Assembly: GCA_036276695.1 (NCBI GenBank)
Contig: DASUOI010000012.1
Span: forward strand, 1-31,539
DNA: 31,539 nt
Source of the DNA: JANWLD01 sp036276695
GTDB lineage: Bacteria; Patescibacteriota; Saccharimonadia; Saccharimonadales; 2-12-FULL-41-12
Reading direction: 5' to 3'
Shown here: one piece after another, positions 21,101 to 29,684 of the stretch
How positions within the stretch are numbered: position 1 is the first letter of the stretch
Layout of the letters: each line of letters opens with the position of its first letter
Notes under the pieces: generated by a model
Seen by the model: the letters and a program-made list of their open reading frames with translations, nothing else
What the model was told of the DNA's origin: nothing
The model's database searches: none
Position numbers and translations under genes: made by a program

Positions 21101-22642
21101 ATGGGTGGTGAAAATTTAGGATCCGGATACTTGGAGAAAGCCTTGCGGGCAATCAGGAACTATCTTTTGATATGGTTCTTGGTTGCCGGAGTTTCTTTGA
21201 TAGGTACTTGGTGGATAGTTGAACAGTTCTTGGACTTTCCTATGGTGCAAACTCTTGCGATACTTTCTGGCGTGTGGCTGTTCTTTTTACTATTCATAGG
21301 TACTCTTGTAGCAAATAAAGTTTCGTCTCCCTTTAAAGCCGTAGCGCAAGCAATATTACACGTAGCGCCATCACCCATACCAGTACAAGCGCCCCAGGTT
21401 GAAAAACTTACTATAGCCAAAGAGTTAGTTGCAAACTTAAATCGACAAGTATACGACTATGTGTCCGGCTCAAGACAGCAGAACCAAGAAGAGTCTAAGC
21501 TTAGCATTACTATACAAAAATTGCCTGTTGCAATAATAGGCTTGGACCATGAAGCAAATATTACACTGGCCAACCCCAAAGCACAGGAATACGCCGGAAC
21601 CAGCGATAGTATCGTAGGCAAAAACCTCTATGGGCTTTTTGATATATTATTTCGAACTGAAGACACGCTGGAATCCTGGATAGAAAAAACTAAAAACAAT
21701 GCCGTGACCGCCCAGAAATATTGGCATGTAATTAAAGTAACTCCATTTGGAGGCGAGACAAAATATTTCGACTTAGCTGCGCACTACTCGCAACCTGCCG
21801 AAAATAGTAAAACTGAAGTAATCTTGTCTCTTTTTGATCAGACTGATATTTATTCAAAGCAAGATGATTCGTTAAGCTTCATAGCACTGGCCGTGCATGA
21901 ACTACGTTCGCCACTGACTATTTTACGAGGTTATATAGAAGTATTTGAAGATGAATTAAGCGGCAGTTTGAGCCCGGAGATGCAAGACTTTATGCAAAAG
22001 ATGCAGGTATCCGCCGAAGACTTGACTGCTTTTGTCGGTAATATATTAAACGTGGCAAAAGTAGAGCAAAACCAATTGAGCCTAAAGTTAGTTGAAGAGG
22101 ACTGGAAAGAAATCCTTACCAGAATAATCGACACCATGAGCTTGCGAGCCAAAGTTCACAAAAAAGTAATTCAGCTAAATATAGACAGCGATTTGCCAAA
22201 AGTGGGAATAGACCGGGTTAGTATATCGGAAGTTATCATGAACCTTATAGACAATGCAATCAAATACAGCCCTGCCGGGAAGGACATGATCAAAGTAGAA
22301 TCGTATCTGACAAAAGACGGCCTGGTAGAAACTATCGTGCAAGACTACGGAGTAGGAGTACCGCAGTCTGTCATGCCTCATCTTTTCGAGAAATTCTCGC
22401 GCAATTACCGAAACCAAGCCAGTATCAGTGGGACGGGACTTGGGCTTTACCTTTCAAAAGCTTTGGTCAATGCCCATGGAGGCAATATTTGGGTCAGATC
22501 TAAAGAAGGCGAGGGAACTATCTTTGGTTTTACAATCCAACCATATGCCAAACTTGCGGATGGAGATAAATCGGGTGATAATAAAACTATAACAAGGAAT
22601 GCTCACGGGTGGATAAAAAATCATTCGTTGAGCAGGCAATAA
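21101..22642 (+). CDS. Membrane histidine kinase with PAS domain
   Basis: A 513-aa sensor kinase. Two membrane spans (about 21-40 and 51-70) leave only a short external loop, so it probably senses the membrane or the cytoplasm. A PAS domain lies at about 137-250. The HisKA domain has the phosphoacceptor in VHELRSPL (His266). The HATPase region has the N box NLIDNAIKYSP, the G1 box DYGVGVP, the F box LFEKFSR and the G2 box GTGLGLYLSKALVNAHGG, so it looks catalytically complete. There is no obvious HAMP domain. It is followed 18 nt later by a receiver-only protein, its likely partner. Confidence 0.93.
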   Translation: MGGENLGSGYLEKALRAIRNYLLIWFLVAGVSLIGTWWIVEQFLDFPMVQTLAILSGVWLFFLLFIGTLVANKVSSPFKAVAQAILHVAPSPIPVQAPQVEKLTIAKELVANLNRQVYDYVSGSRQQNQEESKLSITIQKLPVAIIGLDHEANITLANPKAQEYAGTSDSIVGKNLYGLFDILFRTEDTLESWIEKTKNNAVTAQKYWHVIKVTPFGGETKYFDLAAHYSQPAENSKTEVILSLFDQTDIYSKQDDSLSFIALAVHELRSPLTILRGYIEVFEDELSGSLSPEMQDFMQKMQVSAEDLTAFVGNILNVAKVEQNQLSLKLVEEDWKEILTRIIDTMSLRAKVHKKVIQLNIDSDLPKVGIDRVSISEVIMNLIDNAIKYSPAGKDMIKVESYLTKDGLVETIVQDYGVGVPQSVMPHLFEKFSRNYRNQASISGTGLGLYLSKALVNAHGGNIWVRSKEGEGTIFGFTIQPYAKLADGDKSGDNKTITRNAHGWIKNHSLSRQ

Positions 22643-22660
22643 TATGGGAATAATCAAATA

Positions 22661-23047
22661 ATGGGTACACCCGACACTCCAATAAAAGTACTGTGCGTTG
22701 AAGATGAAGAGTTTATAAGTGAGCTTTATAAACGAGCTTTGACCCGCGAAGGTTATGATGTAACGGTTGTCAGAAGCGGTGCCGACGGACTTGCAGAAGC
22801 CAAGAAAAATATCTACGATATCATGCTTCTGGATATAATGGTGCCTGATATTTTAGGAGTTGATGTATTACGCCAATTAAAACATGATACGACGAACTTC
22901 AAGACAAAGATCATAATAACCACCAATCTGGAACAAGACGAGCAGACCCGGACAGCCATAGAAAAAGAAGCCGACGGCTACATTATAAAAGCTGATGTTA
23001 CGCCGAAACAATTAGTAGCTTTCTTAGACCGCTTGAGGTTTAACTAA
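22661..23047 (+). CDS. Single-domain response regulator (CheY-like receiver)
   Basis: A 128-aa stand-alone receiver with the acidic pocket in LCVEDEE (about residues 14-16), the phosphoacceptor Asp58 in MLLDIMVPD, the switch Thr in IITTN (about 87) and the invariant Lys110 in YIIKAD. There is no DNA-binding or enzymatic output domain, so output must be by protein interaction or phosphotransfer. Position suggests it is phosphorylated by the kinase at 21101. Convergent with the next gene, 9 nt between stops. Confidence 0.92.
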   Translation: MGTPDTPIKVLCVEDEEFISELYKRALTREGYDVTVVRSGADGLAEAKKNIYDIMLLDIMVPDILGVDVLRQLKHDTTNFKTKIIITTNLEQDEQTRTAIEKEADGYIIKADVTPKQLVAFLDRLRFN

Positions 23048-23056
23048 TTGAAAATA

Positions 23057-24013
23057 TTATTGATTTTCAGAAGGCGGATCGCCTAATAGGCCTGAAAACT
23101 GCCGATCAAAGTATTCGGTAGAATAAGCCTTATAAATATCACTTGTTATATTCATAGACCCCCTAAAAGCAAATTCCCGAATATAATCCTCAGCTTCGTC
23201 CCTTGCCCTCATATGTCCGGCTAGTAATTCGTTAAGTTTTCTAAAATTCATGCCTACAAAAGCAATTGCAGCTAGTGCCAATGTTATATCATCAACGGGA
23301 GAAGGGGTCTCAAGAGTAGCAAGTGTACCACCCAATATAACAGCTGCACCTGCTCCCAGAGCAATTTTACCTTGTTTGCCGATATGCTGAAGTGATTCCA
23401 AATCGCTAGCTCTTCTAATCCAGGATTCTATGTTTGCACTAAGAGGAGTAGGCAATTGTTTCGCGCACAATCTTTGGATAATAGTCTGAGTCGTATTACG
23501 CTCGATTATCTCGGCAAGACTCAGACCTTTTTGTTCGCCAGACAGACCGATCATATCTTCCGCCGATATTTCCTCACCATCTTCTAGGGTATCCCCAAGA
23601 GCTTCCCGTGCCTGGTCTTCGAACATCTGTTTAAACTGCGTCTCAATGGTTTTTCTATCTTTATTCAGACCACAAACTACGGAAATCCCGCCTTCGTGTC
23701 TCCTAGCGCCAACGAAAGCACCCACCGGCACGCCTTGGGCGCTTGGTTCCGCTTGTAGAACATCCGCCATATCCAGTTCGCTGGGGGCCAGCATCCATAT
23801 GTCGGCACGTGGAGTAGGAACTTCGTCGCCACTTACTTCGTTACTGCTGCCGTCAATCTTACCTGAAGCCAGCGGAGTAAGACCATAAGCTTCATCCGCA
23901 GCTTCGCTAACTCTGAAGGTGCCCCATTCAAAAGGTAAGGTATATTTAATAGACGGTTCAACTTCCGGAGACCTCTCTAAATCTACAGGGTATAATACCT
24001 CAGAAACACTCAT
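23057..24013 (-). CDS. Unrecognised 318-aa protein with a C-terminal membrane hairpin
   Basis: No family is recognised. The first ~200 residues are acidic and soluble. Two hydrophobic segments (about 217-238 and 243-259) separated by a short PSPVDD turn form a likely membrane hairpin, followed by a charged ~60-residue tail. The start is ATG 24013. A TATAAT (24030-24025 on the minus strand) lies 11 nt upstream and there is no ribosome-binding site. It is divergent from the DNA polymerase operon. Confidence 0.65.
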   Translation of the reverse strand: MSVSEVLYPVDLERSPEVEPSIKYTLPFEWGTFRVSEAADEAYGLTPLASGKIDGSSNEVSGDEVPTPRADIWMLAPSELDMADVLQAEPSAQGVPVGAFVGARRHEGGISVVCGLNKDRKTIETQFKQMFEDQAREALGDTLEDGEEISAEDMIGLSGEQKGLSLAEIIERNTTQTIIQRLCAKQLPTPLSANIESWIRRASDLESLQHIGKQGKIALGAGAAVILGGTLATLETPSPVDDITLALAAIAFVGMNFRKLNELLAGHMRARDEAEDYIREFAFRGSMNITSDIYKAYSTEYFDRQFSGLLGDPPSENQ

Positions 24014-24094
24014 GAATTTGTATTATTATAATATGATATTTACAAATTAACAATAGTGTTCTCAGCAATACTGTTTAGTCTTTTTCTATTGGTT

Positions 24095-24100
24095 TATAAT
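24095..24100 (+). promoter_or_regulatory. -10 box of the Y-family polymerase operon
   Basis: TATAAT at 24095-24100 with a weak -35 (TGTTTA, 24072-24077, 17-nt spacer). The predicted transcription start is about 24107, leaving a leader of about 160 nt before ATG 24269. No LexA-type box was recognised. Confidence 0.5.
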
Positions 24101-24106
24101 AAGAGC

Positions 24107-24268
24107 AGGTGATAAACACACTGTCCGTCTGACGGAAAAGCGTCCCTGTCGACCTTATCTAAACCATTTCCTCTTAGGGAGCAGCGCTTTTAAGCGACTA
24201 GGCCGAAGCTCTATCCGGGGAAACCTACAACTTAAACTGTCGCAGACCTGATAAGTAGGGGTTTAGAT
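24107..24268 (+). promoter_or_regulatory. Long structured 5' leader of the polymerase operon
   Basis: A ~160-nt untranslated leader with no convincing ORF but several helices. The longest is a perfect 10-bp pairing of TATCTAAACC (24155-24164) with GGTTTAGATA (24260-24269), which would bury the ribosome-binding site and touch the start codon. A competing 6-bp pairing is CTTATC (24153-24158)/GATAAG (24250-24255). Local hairpins are TCCGT/ACGGA (24124-24136) and CGCTT/AAGCG (24184-24195). It does not match any riboswitch class I can recall. Alternative pairings suggest control of translation. Confidence 0.5.
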
Positions 24269-24538
24269 ATGAATTTTATTGAAATAAATCAAAGAGTAGA
24301 AGTTATAGCCAGGTTCAAATCTCGCGGTAATTCCGCAGGTTTAGTTATGCCGGCAAAAATGCGCTGGCGAAGGCAGGAGATAATCTTTACCGAGCTGGGC
24401 TTGCGGCACCCAACGGCAAAAGGCCACAGAATGGTCCATGTGTTCGATATGAGCGACGGCGTAAACGACTACCGCCTGGAATTCGACGCCGAAATGTTAA
24501 CCTGGACACTGGTAGCAATTATCGAGGGAGCCGAATAA
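24269..24538 (+). CDS. Small partner protein of the Y-family polymerase (DUF6504-like)
   Basis: An 89-aa basic, probably all-beta protein (MNFIEINQRVEVIARF... ending LTWTLVAIIEGAE). The pattern of a central 'W-R-R-Q-E-I-I-F-T-E-L-G' and a terminal 'Y.LEFD....W.L' resembles DUF6504, a small protein known from the neighbourhood of actinobacterial ImuB-like polymerases. The resemblance is from memory only. Its stop overlaps the polymerase start (TAATG), so the two are translationally coupled and probably act together. The GTAGGGG ribosome-binding site is part of the leader helix at 24260-24269. Confidence 0.65.
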   Translation: MNFIEINQRVEVIARFKSRGNSAGLVMPAKMRWRRQEIIFTELGLRHPTAKGHRMVHVFDMSDGVNDYRLEFDAEMLTWTLVAIIEGAE

Positions 24539-25851
24539 TGGGCAAGCGACTTACAGTCCGAAGCAAATCAAAAACTGCTGTTGAAGCCAAGTGGGGACAT
24601 CTGCCTATCAGCCAGGAAGCGCCCCAGATAATGCATATAGACCTCAACAGCGCTTTCGCTACTATAGAGCAACAATCCAGACCATCCCTGCGCGGAAAGC
24701 CCCTAGGCGTAACCAACCGGATATCAAAAAACTGCTGTGTTATCGCAGCCAGCTACGAAGCCAAGCGACTAGGAATCAAAGTCGGCATGGGGCTGATAGA
24801 AGCCCGCGCTATAGTGCCGAATCTGATTATGCTAGAGAGCGATCCGCCTAAATATCATTTTGTATATAAAAAATTGTGTTCAATTATGAAAGACTACTCA
24901 CCTAATGTAAAAATGAAGAGCATAGACGAAGGAGTCATAGACTTCCACGGCACGCTAGGGACAATACATAAGAAACCCTTAAAAGATATCGGCATGGAGA
25001 TAAAGCAACGTCTTCGGATCGAGGTAGGGTCATGGATGAAAATCAATGTCGGCATCGGCCCTAACCGGTTTTTGGCTAAGACCGCGTCGAACCTAAACAA
25101 ACCGGACGGCCTGGATGAAATAGACTACAAAAACCTAAAGGCCACTTACGCATCCTTAAAACTGACCGATCTGACAGGAATTGCCCGGCATTATGAAGCC
25201 AGGCTTAACTCGGCAGGTATATTTACGCCTATGGACTTTTTGAACGCTACAGCTGACAGATTGAAGCGTCAGGTATTTCACAGCGTATCAGGAGACGAGT
25301 GGTACCAGCGCTTGCGCGGTTATGAGGTAGACGACGAACCGACCAAACTCGGTCAGGTAGGCCGGCAATTCGTACTGGATAAGCGCACTGATGAAGATTC
25401 TTTCATATTGCCGCGCTTCCAGTACCTGTGCGAAACGACCGGAACAAAATTGCGCTACAACAATGTCGATGCCCGGGGAGTTTTAGTTTGGCTGGTTTTA
25501 GCAAACGGCGAATATTGGCAGGCCCGAAAAATGTTTAAAAGCACTTTCTATACCGACAGGGAAGTTTACTCCAGAGCGCTTTACCTTTTTAACCAACGTC
25601 CGAAGGTGCCGGTGACTACTATAGGTGTAACTTGCTACAAACTAACGCCTACGAGGCGTTCTCAATCCAGCCTGTTTGAAAACGTCAACAAAGAAGAGTG
25701 GCTGAGTAAGGCAGTAGACGAAATAAACGAACGCTTTGGTATCTTTACCGTGCATGCACTGAATTCTCTGGAAGGCAAAACCATAGTCAGGCAGAAAATC
25801 CCCGCGTTTGGCGGAAGTAGATACTTTGAGCTGTTACTTAAGCGAGTTTAG
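24538..25851 (+). CDS. dinB: Y-family translesion DNA polymerase (DinB/UmuC-like)
   Basis: An error-prone polymerase that bypasses DNA lesions. The 437-aa protein has the catalytic acidic residues: Asp35 in MHIDLNSAFATIE, and Asp130-Glu131 in KSIDEGVIDF. The finger Tyr/Arg segment AASYEAKRLGIKVGM and the thumb VGIGPNRFLAKTASNLNKPDG are present. The little-finger domain ends with a QSSLF sequence (376-380), which matches the QxxLF beta-clamp-binding pattern. Unlike true ImuB it retains the catalytic triad, so it should be active. Its 3' end overlaps the transketolase stop by 14 nt (convergent). Confidence 0.93.
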   Translation: MGKRLTVRSKSKTAVEAKWGHLPISQEAPQIMHIDLNSAFATIEQQSRPSLRGKPLGVTNRISKNCCVIAASYEAKRLGIKVGMGLIEARAIVPNLIMLESDPPKYHFVYKKLCSIMKDYSPNVKMKSIDEGVIDFHGTLGTIHKKPLKDIGMEIKQRLRIEVGSWMKINVGIGPNRFLAKTASNLNKPDGLDEIDYKNLKATYASLKLTDLTGIARHYEARLNSAGIFTPMDFLNATADRLKRQVFHSVSGDEWYQRLRGYEVDDEPTKLGQVGRQFVLDKRTDEDSFILPRFQYLCETTGTKLRYNNVDARGVLVWLVLANGEYWQARKMFKSTFYTDREVYSRALYLFNQRPKVPVTTIGVTCYKLTPTRRSQSSLFENVNKEEWLSKAVDEINERFGIFTVHALNSLEGKTIVRQKIPAFGGSRYFELLLKRV

Positions 25852-27844
25852 AGATTTTATCGGCTATTTTTTCGGCCGTGAAACCGAATTTTTCGTCCAA
25901 TACCTTATAGGGAGCGGAATAGCCGAAATGCTCTAGACTGTGTATGCGGCTTATGTCTCCGACTAGGCCAAGCAGGTTGACTGCCAGCCCGGCAGTTACG
26001 CCAAACTTTGGAATATTATCCGGGAGGATTTCTTTTTGGTATTTTTCTGGCTGCTCGCGGAATAACCCTTCGCTGATGGCCGAAACTAAGCGAATATTCT
26101 TATCCGGCAGTAATTTAATGGCTTCATAAGCCGTGTTTACTTCGCTACCGTTAGCAACGACTATAAGATCCGGCTTGCCTTTAGGTTCATAAGCAATATA
26201 TGCGCCTTTTTCCGCGCCAAGCGCGGTTTTGTAGTCGGTAACTTCGGTGATATTCTGGCGAGTCAGAATAAGTCCTGTTGGGGACTTAGTATTTTCGATA
26301 GCCATCTTCCAAGCTACGGTCGTTTCAGCAGAGTCTGCAGGACGTAGGACTAAGAAGCCCGGATCTCCGGAATGGTTGTGAACTTTTTCCAGCAGGCGAA
26401 GCTGGGTTTCCTGCTCAATCGGCTGGTGGGTCGGGCCGTCTTCACCCACACGAAAAGCATCATGCGTCCATAGGAATTTAACCGGGGCTTCCATAAGAGC
26501 TGCCAGCCTTAGCGCAGGTTTTTGATAATCCGAAAAGGCAAAGAATGTGCCGCAAACCGGAATCACTCCACCGTGAAGAGTCATGCCGACAGCCAGTGCC
26601 GCCATAGTGAACTCAGATACTCCGCAGTGAAGGAAAGCACCTGAAAAATCTCCGGCAACTATAGGTTTGGATTTTTTCAGGAAGCCGTCAGTCTTGTCGC
26701 TGTTAGCTAAATCGGCGCTCATTACAATCATATTACCGACCTCTTCAGCGAATTTGCCCAGAACAAAACTGCTGCTGGTTCTAGTCGCGACATCTTTTTT
26801 CTGCTCGCCAGCAATTGTTTCCCAGTCCAAGTTGGGTGCTTTGCCGGATAAGAACTTATCCAAGCCCTCAGCCAAATCCTCATTTGCCTTGCGCCACTGT
26901 TCTTCGATTTTTTGTCTTTTGATAACTTCGGCTTTTTTGTGGGCAGCCGCTTGTTTATATAGCTCTTTAACCTCGCTGGAGACAGAAAATGGATCGCTCA
27001 CATCACCGCCCAAAGCTTCTACTGTTTTCTCAAAGTCGGCACCTGCGCTACTCATCGGCTGGCCGTGCATGCTCACTTGGTGCTCAAAACTATCTCCGGA
27101 ATCAGTCAGCGCGCCTTTGCCCATAATGGTATCGCCGATTATCAGCGTCGGTTTGTTTTTTTCTTCTTGTGACTTTTTCAGTGCAGAACGTATTTCACTA
27201 TGGTCATTACCATCGATCTTTACTACGTTCCAACCCCAGGCTTCATATTTTTTAGCTGTGTCTTCACGAGTTACCGAATCGGTTTCAGTCGAAAGCTGTA
27301 TATGATTTGAATCATAAAACATCACTAAATTATCAAGGCCCAGATAACCGGCTATACGCCCAGCGCCTTGGCTTATTTCTTCTTGGATGCCCCCGTCTGA
27401 GATAAAACAATATATATTATGCGACTGCCAATCACCGAAGCGAGCTTCTAAAAATTTCGCGGCAATCGCGGCGCCTACGCCGAATACATGGCCTTGGCCA
27501 AGCGGACCGGAGGTGTTCTCAATCCCGTATTTTAAGTCGCGTTCAGGGTGCCCTGGAGTCTTCGAGTCTAACTGGCGAAAATTCTTTATCTCGTCCAGAG
27601 GAATTTTGCCTGTCAGATGTAAAATGCTATAGAGCATCGGCGACATATGGCCGGCATCCAGAAAAAAGCGGTCTCTGTACGGCCACTTTGGATTGTCTGG
27701 GTCTTCTACCATAAACTCAGAAAACAAAATATGTATGAAGTCGGCAGCTCCCATAGGCCCGCCGGGGTGGCCTGAATTGGCTTTTTCCACCATGGCTCCG
27801 GATAAAATTCTGATAGTATTTGAAGCTTTTTGATCCGCGTTCAT
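25838..27844 (-). CDS. tkt: Transketolase
   Basis: A thiamine diphosphate enzyme that transfers two-carbon units between sugar phosphates. The 668-aa protein has the full single-chain architecture. The N-terminal ThDP domain has SGHPGGPMGAADF, the ThDP/Mg motif in ISDGGIQEEISQG, DSNHIQLST and KIDGNDH. The pyrimidine domain has RVGEDGPTHQPIEQ with its conserved glutamate region and ALRP-like LRPADSAET. The C-terminal domain has GVTAGLAVNL and the ending EHFGYSAP. The start overlaps the transaldolase stop by 4 nt (ATGA). With transaldolase it makes ribose 5-phosphate and erythrose 4-phosphate, the latter a DAHP synthase substrate. Confidence 0.96.
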   Translation of the reverse strand: MNADQKASNTIRILSGAMVEKANSGHPGGPMGAADFIHILFSEFMVEDPDNPKWPYRDRFFLDAGHMSPMLYSILHLTGKIPLDEIKNFRQLDSKTPGHPERDLKYGIENTSGPLGQGHVFGVGAAIAAKFLEARFGDWQSHNIYCFISDGGIQEEISQGAGRIAGYLGLDNLVMFYDSNHIQLSTETDSVTREDTAKKYEAWGWNVVKIDGNDHSEIRSALKKSQEEKNKPTLIIGDTIMGKGALTDSGDSFEHQVSMHGQPMSSAGADFEKTVEALGGDVSDPFSVSSEVKELYKQAAAHKKAEVIKRQKIEEQWRKANEDLAEGLDKFLSGKAPNLDWETIAGEQKKDVATRTSSSFVLGKFAEEVGNMIVMSADLANSDKTDGFLKKSKPIVAGDFSGAFLHCGVSEFTMAALAVGMTLHGGVIPVCGTFFAFSDYQKPALRLAALMEAPVKFLWTHDAFRVGEDGPTHQPIEQETQLRLLEKVHNHSGDPGFLVLRPADSAETTVAWKMAIENTKSPTGLILTRQNITEVTDYKTALGAEKGAYIAYEPKGKPDLIVVANGSEVNTAYEAIKLLPDKNIRLVSAISEGLFREQPEKYQKEILPDNIPKFGVTAGLAVNLLGLVGDISRIHSLEHFGYSAPYKVLDEKFGFTAEKIADKISKLA

Positions 27845-28497
27845 TTCTGGGACTCCTTATAGTCTTTTAAGAATTTATCAAGGCCGGCATCGGTCAAAGG
27901 ATGCTTAAAAAACTGCTCCAAAACTGAAAAGGGAACAGTTGCCGCACCAGCTCCCATCTTGGCACTTTCTATAACATGAATAGGATGGCGAACGCTGGCG
28001 ACCAAAACCTCTGTCTTGAATTCGTAGCGAGAGAAAATTGTTACCATGTCTGCTATCAACTGAAGGCCATCGATTGATACGTCGTCCAGCCTTCCTATGA
28101 ATGGGCTTACATAACTCGCACCGGCTTTAGCAGCAAGAAGTGCTTGGGCAGGGCTGAAGACAAGGGTGCAATTTGTGCGTATATTCTCAGCTGAGAGGAC
28201 TTTGATAGCCCGGATACCATCGGGAATCATAGGGACTTTTACGACTATTTTTTTATCGATCTTAGCCAGCTCATGAGCCTCCTCCATAATACCGTCAAAA
28301 TCGACAGCAATAACTTCCGCACTTACATTATCGTCAACGATATCGCAGATTGCTTTGTAGTGGGCATGTATATTTTTTTGTCCTTTGACGCCTACTTTTG
28401 CCATCAAGCTAGGGTTTGTCGTGACGCCGTCTAATACGCCAAATTCCTGGGCTTTTTTTATTTCATCCAACTTGGCAGTATCAACAAAGAACTTCAT
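27841..28497 (-). CDS. tal: Transaldolase, short TalC/MipB type
   Basis: A Schiff-base aldolase that transfers dihydroxyacetone units. At 218 aa it is the short form. It has MKFFVDTAKLDEI, the active-site region DGVTTNPSLMAKVG, the Schiff-base lysine in KIVVKVPMIPDG, CTLVFSPAQALLAAKAGASYVSPFIGRLDD (read in two blocks) and the ending EQFFKHPLTDAGLDKFLKDY. Fructose 6-phosphate aldolase activity is the main alternative within this family. It is translationally coupled to tkt. The ATG at 28497 lies 6 nt after the stop of small ORF B, with which it probably shares the promoter at 28682-28711. Confidence 0.93.
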   Translation of the reverse strand: MKFFVDTAKLDEIKKAQEFGVLDGVTTNPSLMAKVGVKGQKNIHAHYKAICDIVDDNVSAEVIAVDFDGIMEEAHELAKIDKKIVVKVPMIPDGIRAIKVLSAENIRTNCTLVFSPAQALLAAKAGASYVSPFIGRLDDVSIDGLQLIADMVTIFSRYEFKTEVLVASVRHPIHVIESAKMGAGAATVPFSVLEQFFKHPLTDAGLDKFLKDYKESQK

Positions 28498-28503
28498 TAG
28501 AGT

Positions 28504-28674
28504 TTACGCATCATGCCTTTCCAGGCCGAAGCAAGTTCGTCCTTGAAAAGCATTCTTGGCACATAACAACATTTTTGCCAGAGCTACTCCTTCACCGTAC
28601 TTTGTGTACGCCTCAGTCCGTTGCTTTGCAAAAAATATTGTTCTGCACTCAAGTGCGAAAACTCTACTAATCAT
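28504..28674 (-). CDS. Small protein B, 56 aa, paralogue of the ORF at 3699-3869
   Basis: A 56-codon ORF on the minus strand from ATG 28674 to TAA 28504. It aligns without gaps with small protein A (25/56 identical, same length, same stop position). It shares the ALE, QRTE, Y--Y-EGVA, CAK and RT blocks and the conserved Cys38. Seven conserved residues use synonymous alternatives, indicating selection on protein. It is basic, with no signal peptide. It has a TTGAGT-18-TATACT promoter with the -10 ending 7 nt before the ATG, and no ribosome-binding site, so it is predicted leaderless. It fills the otherwise empty gap between the DAG-kinase-like gene and transaldolase and is the first gene of the tal-tkt operon. 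Function unknown. Confidence 0.75.
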   Translation of the reverse strand: MISRVFALECRTIFFAKQRTEAYTKYGEGVALAKMLLCAKNAFQGRTCFGLERHDA

Positions 28675-28681
28675 TGACTTT

Positions 28682-28711
28682 AGTATAGCAAAATAACTGA
28701 TTCACACTCAA
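28682..28711 (-). promoter_or_regulatory. Promoter of the small ORF B-tal-tkt operon
   Basis: On the minus strand: TTGAGT (28711-28706, overlapping the DAG-kinase-like stop), an 18-nt spacer and TATACT (28687-28682), then exactly 7 nt to the ATG at 28674. Confidence 0.65.
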
Positions 28712-29682
28712 AGTTTTGTGCTCAAGACATAAAAAGGATTTTTGCTAAGGCTTATGTCTACTTTTGTACCTTTGGACAGATTCATAACTTCGCCGTCAAT
28801 CTGCGACCATGTATCCTCGTTTAGCGTAAAGTTTCTATCCTCGCCGGTAATTTCGCCGTAAGTACGGTTACGCAGTATTTTAAGAGCCGATAGCAGGGAA
28901 ATGATAGCTTTTGGATGCTTTTGTTCAACCATAGCTTCGTAGAATGCTTTTTCGTTAAGTTTGATAGGCAATCTGTCGACCTTAGCTATCCTAGAGCCGT
29001 TGACAAATATCCTCTCAAACATCGGCTGGCTTTTACCATTTACCTGTATAGTGAACGGCTTAGCCCTGACCAAAGATTTAGTAACAACCATCATTTCCGA
29101 TAACATTCTTACGCCTGGAACTATATGAATTTTCATTTTTTTATTCTTAGGCAGCTCAGCTTGCTGAGTGGCATATGCAGAAGCGCCGAAACTCACGTAA
29201 CACGCAGCTATTTTTTGCTGTAAATCATTATTATTACTCAACTTAACGTTTAAAGGGTAGATTGGGACGACATTGCCTTTTTCAAAAATAGCCTTGAGGC
29301 TAAGCTTGTTAGGCCTGCCGTTAATCATATAGGCTAAATCATTCGCATTACCTCCCCATAAAGGCAATATAGGCACTTTCTTGGATTGGCCTGAAACTGA
29401 TTTACTCAACAGCAGGGCATCAAGAACAGCGCTGACCGTACCGTCGCCGGCTGCTATGCACACCAGCGTTTTTTTAGTAAATTTTTTGGCAAGTCCAACC
29501 ACTATTTTCCTATTGGCGTCATATCCGTCAGGAGAAGTTTCGGTGACTATTACTTCCTTTGAAGGAAAAAGTTCTTTAAGCTCAGAAATCCTTCTCCTAG
29601 AACGACGGGAGTTAGTGCTGGCAGGATTGTAAATGATTATCAGTTTTTCAAACCTGTACAAATTTCCCTGGTCTTTGTCCAT
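28708..29682 (-). CDS. Diacylglycerol/lipid kinase-like protein (YegS/DagK family)
   Basis: A 324-aa protein of the DAGK catalytic superfamily, which phosphorylates lipid hydroxyls. The N-terminal strand KLIIYNPAST is followed by VCIAAGDGTVSAVLDALL (the nucleotide-binding GGDGT motif, here AGDGT). Next come LPLWGGNANDLA, equivalent to the family's 'GT.NdfA' segment, and a beta-sandwich C-terminal domain. It may return diacylglycerol to phosphatidate or act on another lipid. It lies 2 nt downstream of a CDP-alcohol phosphatidyltransferase gene, supporting a role in membrane lipid synthesis. Confidence 0.85.
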   Translation of the reverse strand: MDKDQGNLYRFEKLIIIYNPASTNSRRSRRRISELKELFPSKEVIVTETSPDGYDANRKIVVGLAKKFTKKTLVCIAAGDGTVSAVLDALLLSKSVSGQSKKVPILPLWGGNANDLAYMINGRPNKLSLKAIFEKGNVVPIYPLNVKLSNNNDLQQKIAACYVSFGASAYATQQAELPKNKKMKIHIVPGVRMLSEMMVVTKSLVRAKPFTIQVNGKSQPMFERIFVNGSRIAKVDRLPIKLNEKAFYEAMVEQKHPKAIISLLSALKILRNRTYGEITGEDRNFTLNEDTWSQIDGEVMNLSKGTKVDISLSKNPFYVLSTKL

Positions 29683-29684
29683 GA

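Noticed and set aside
26667..27305. 212-codon open frame on the plus strand
   Set aside because: Fully antisense to conserved transketolase domains; its Ser/Leu-rich product is what a shadow frame gives.
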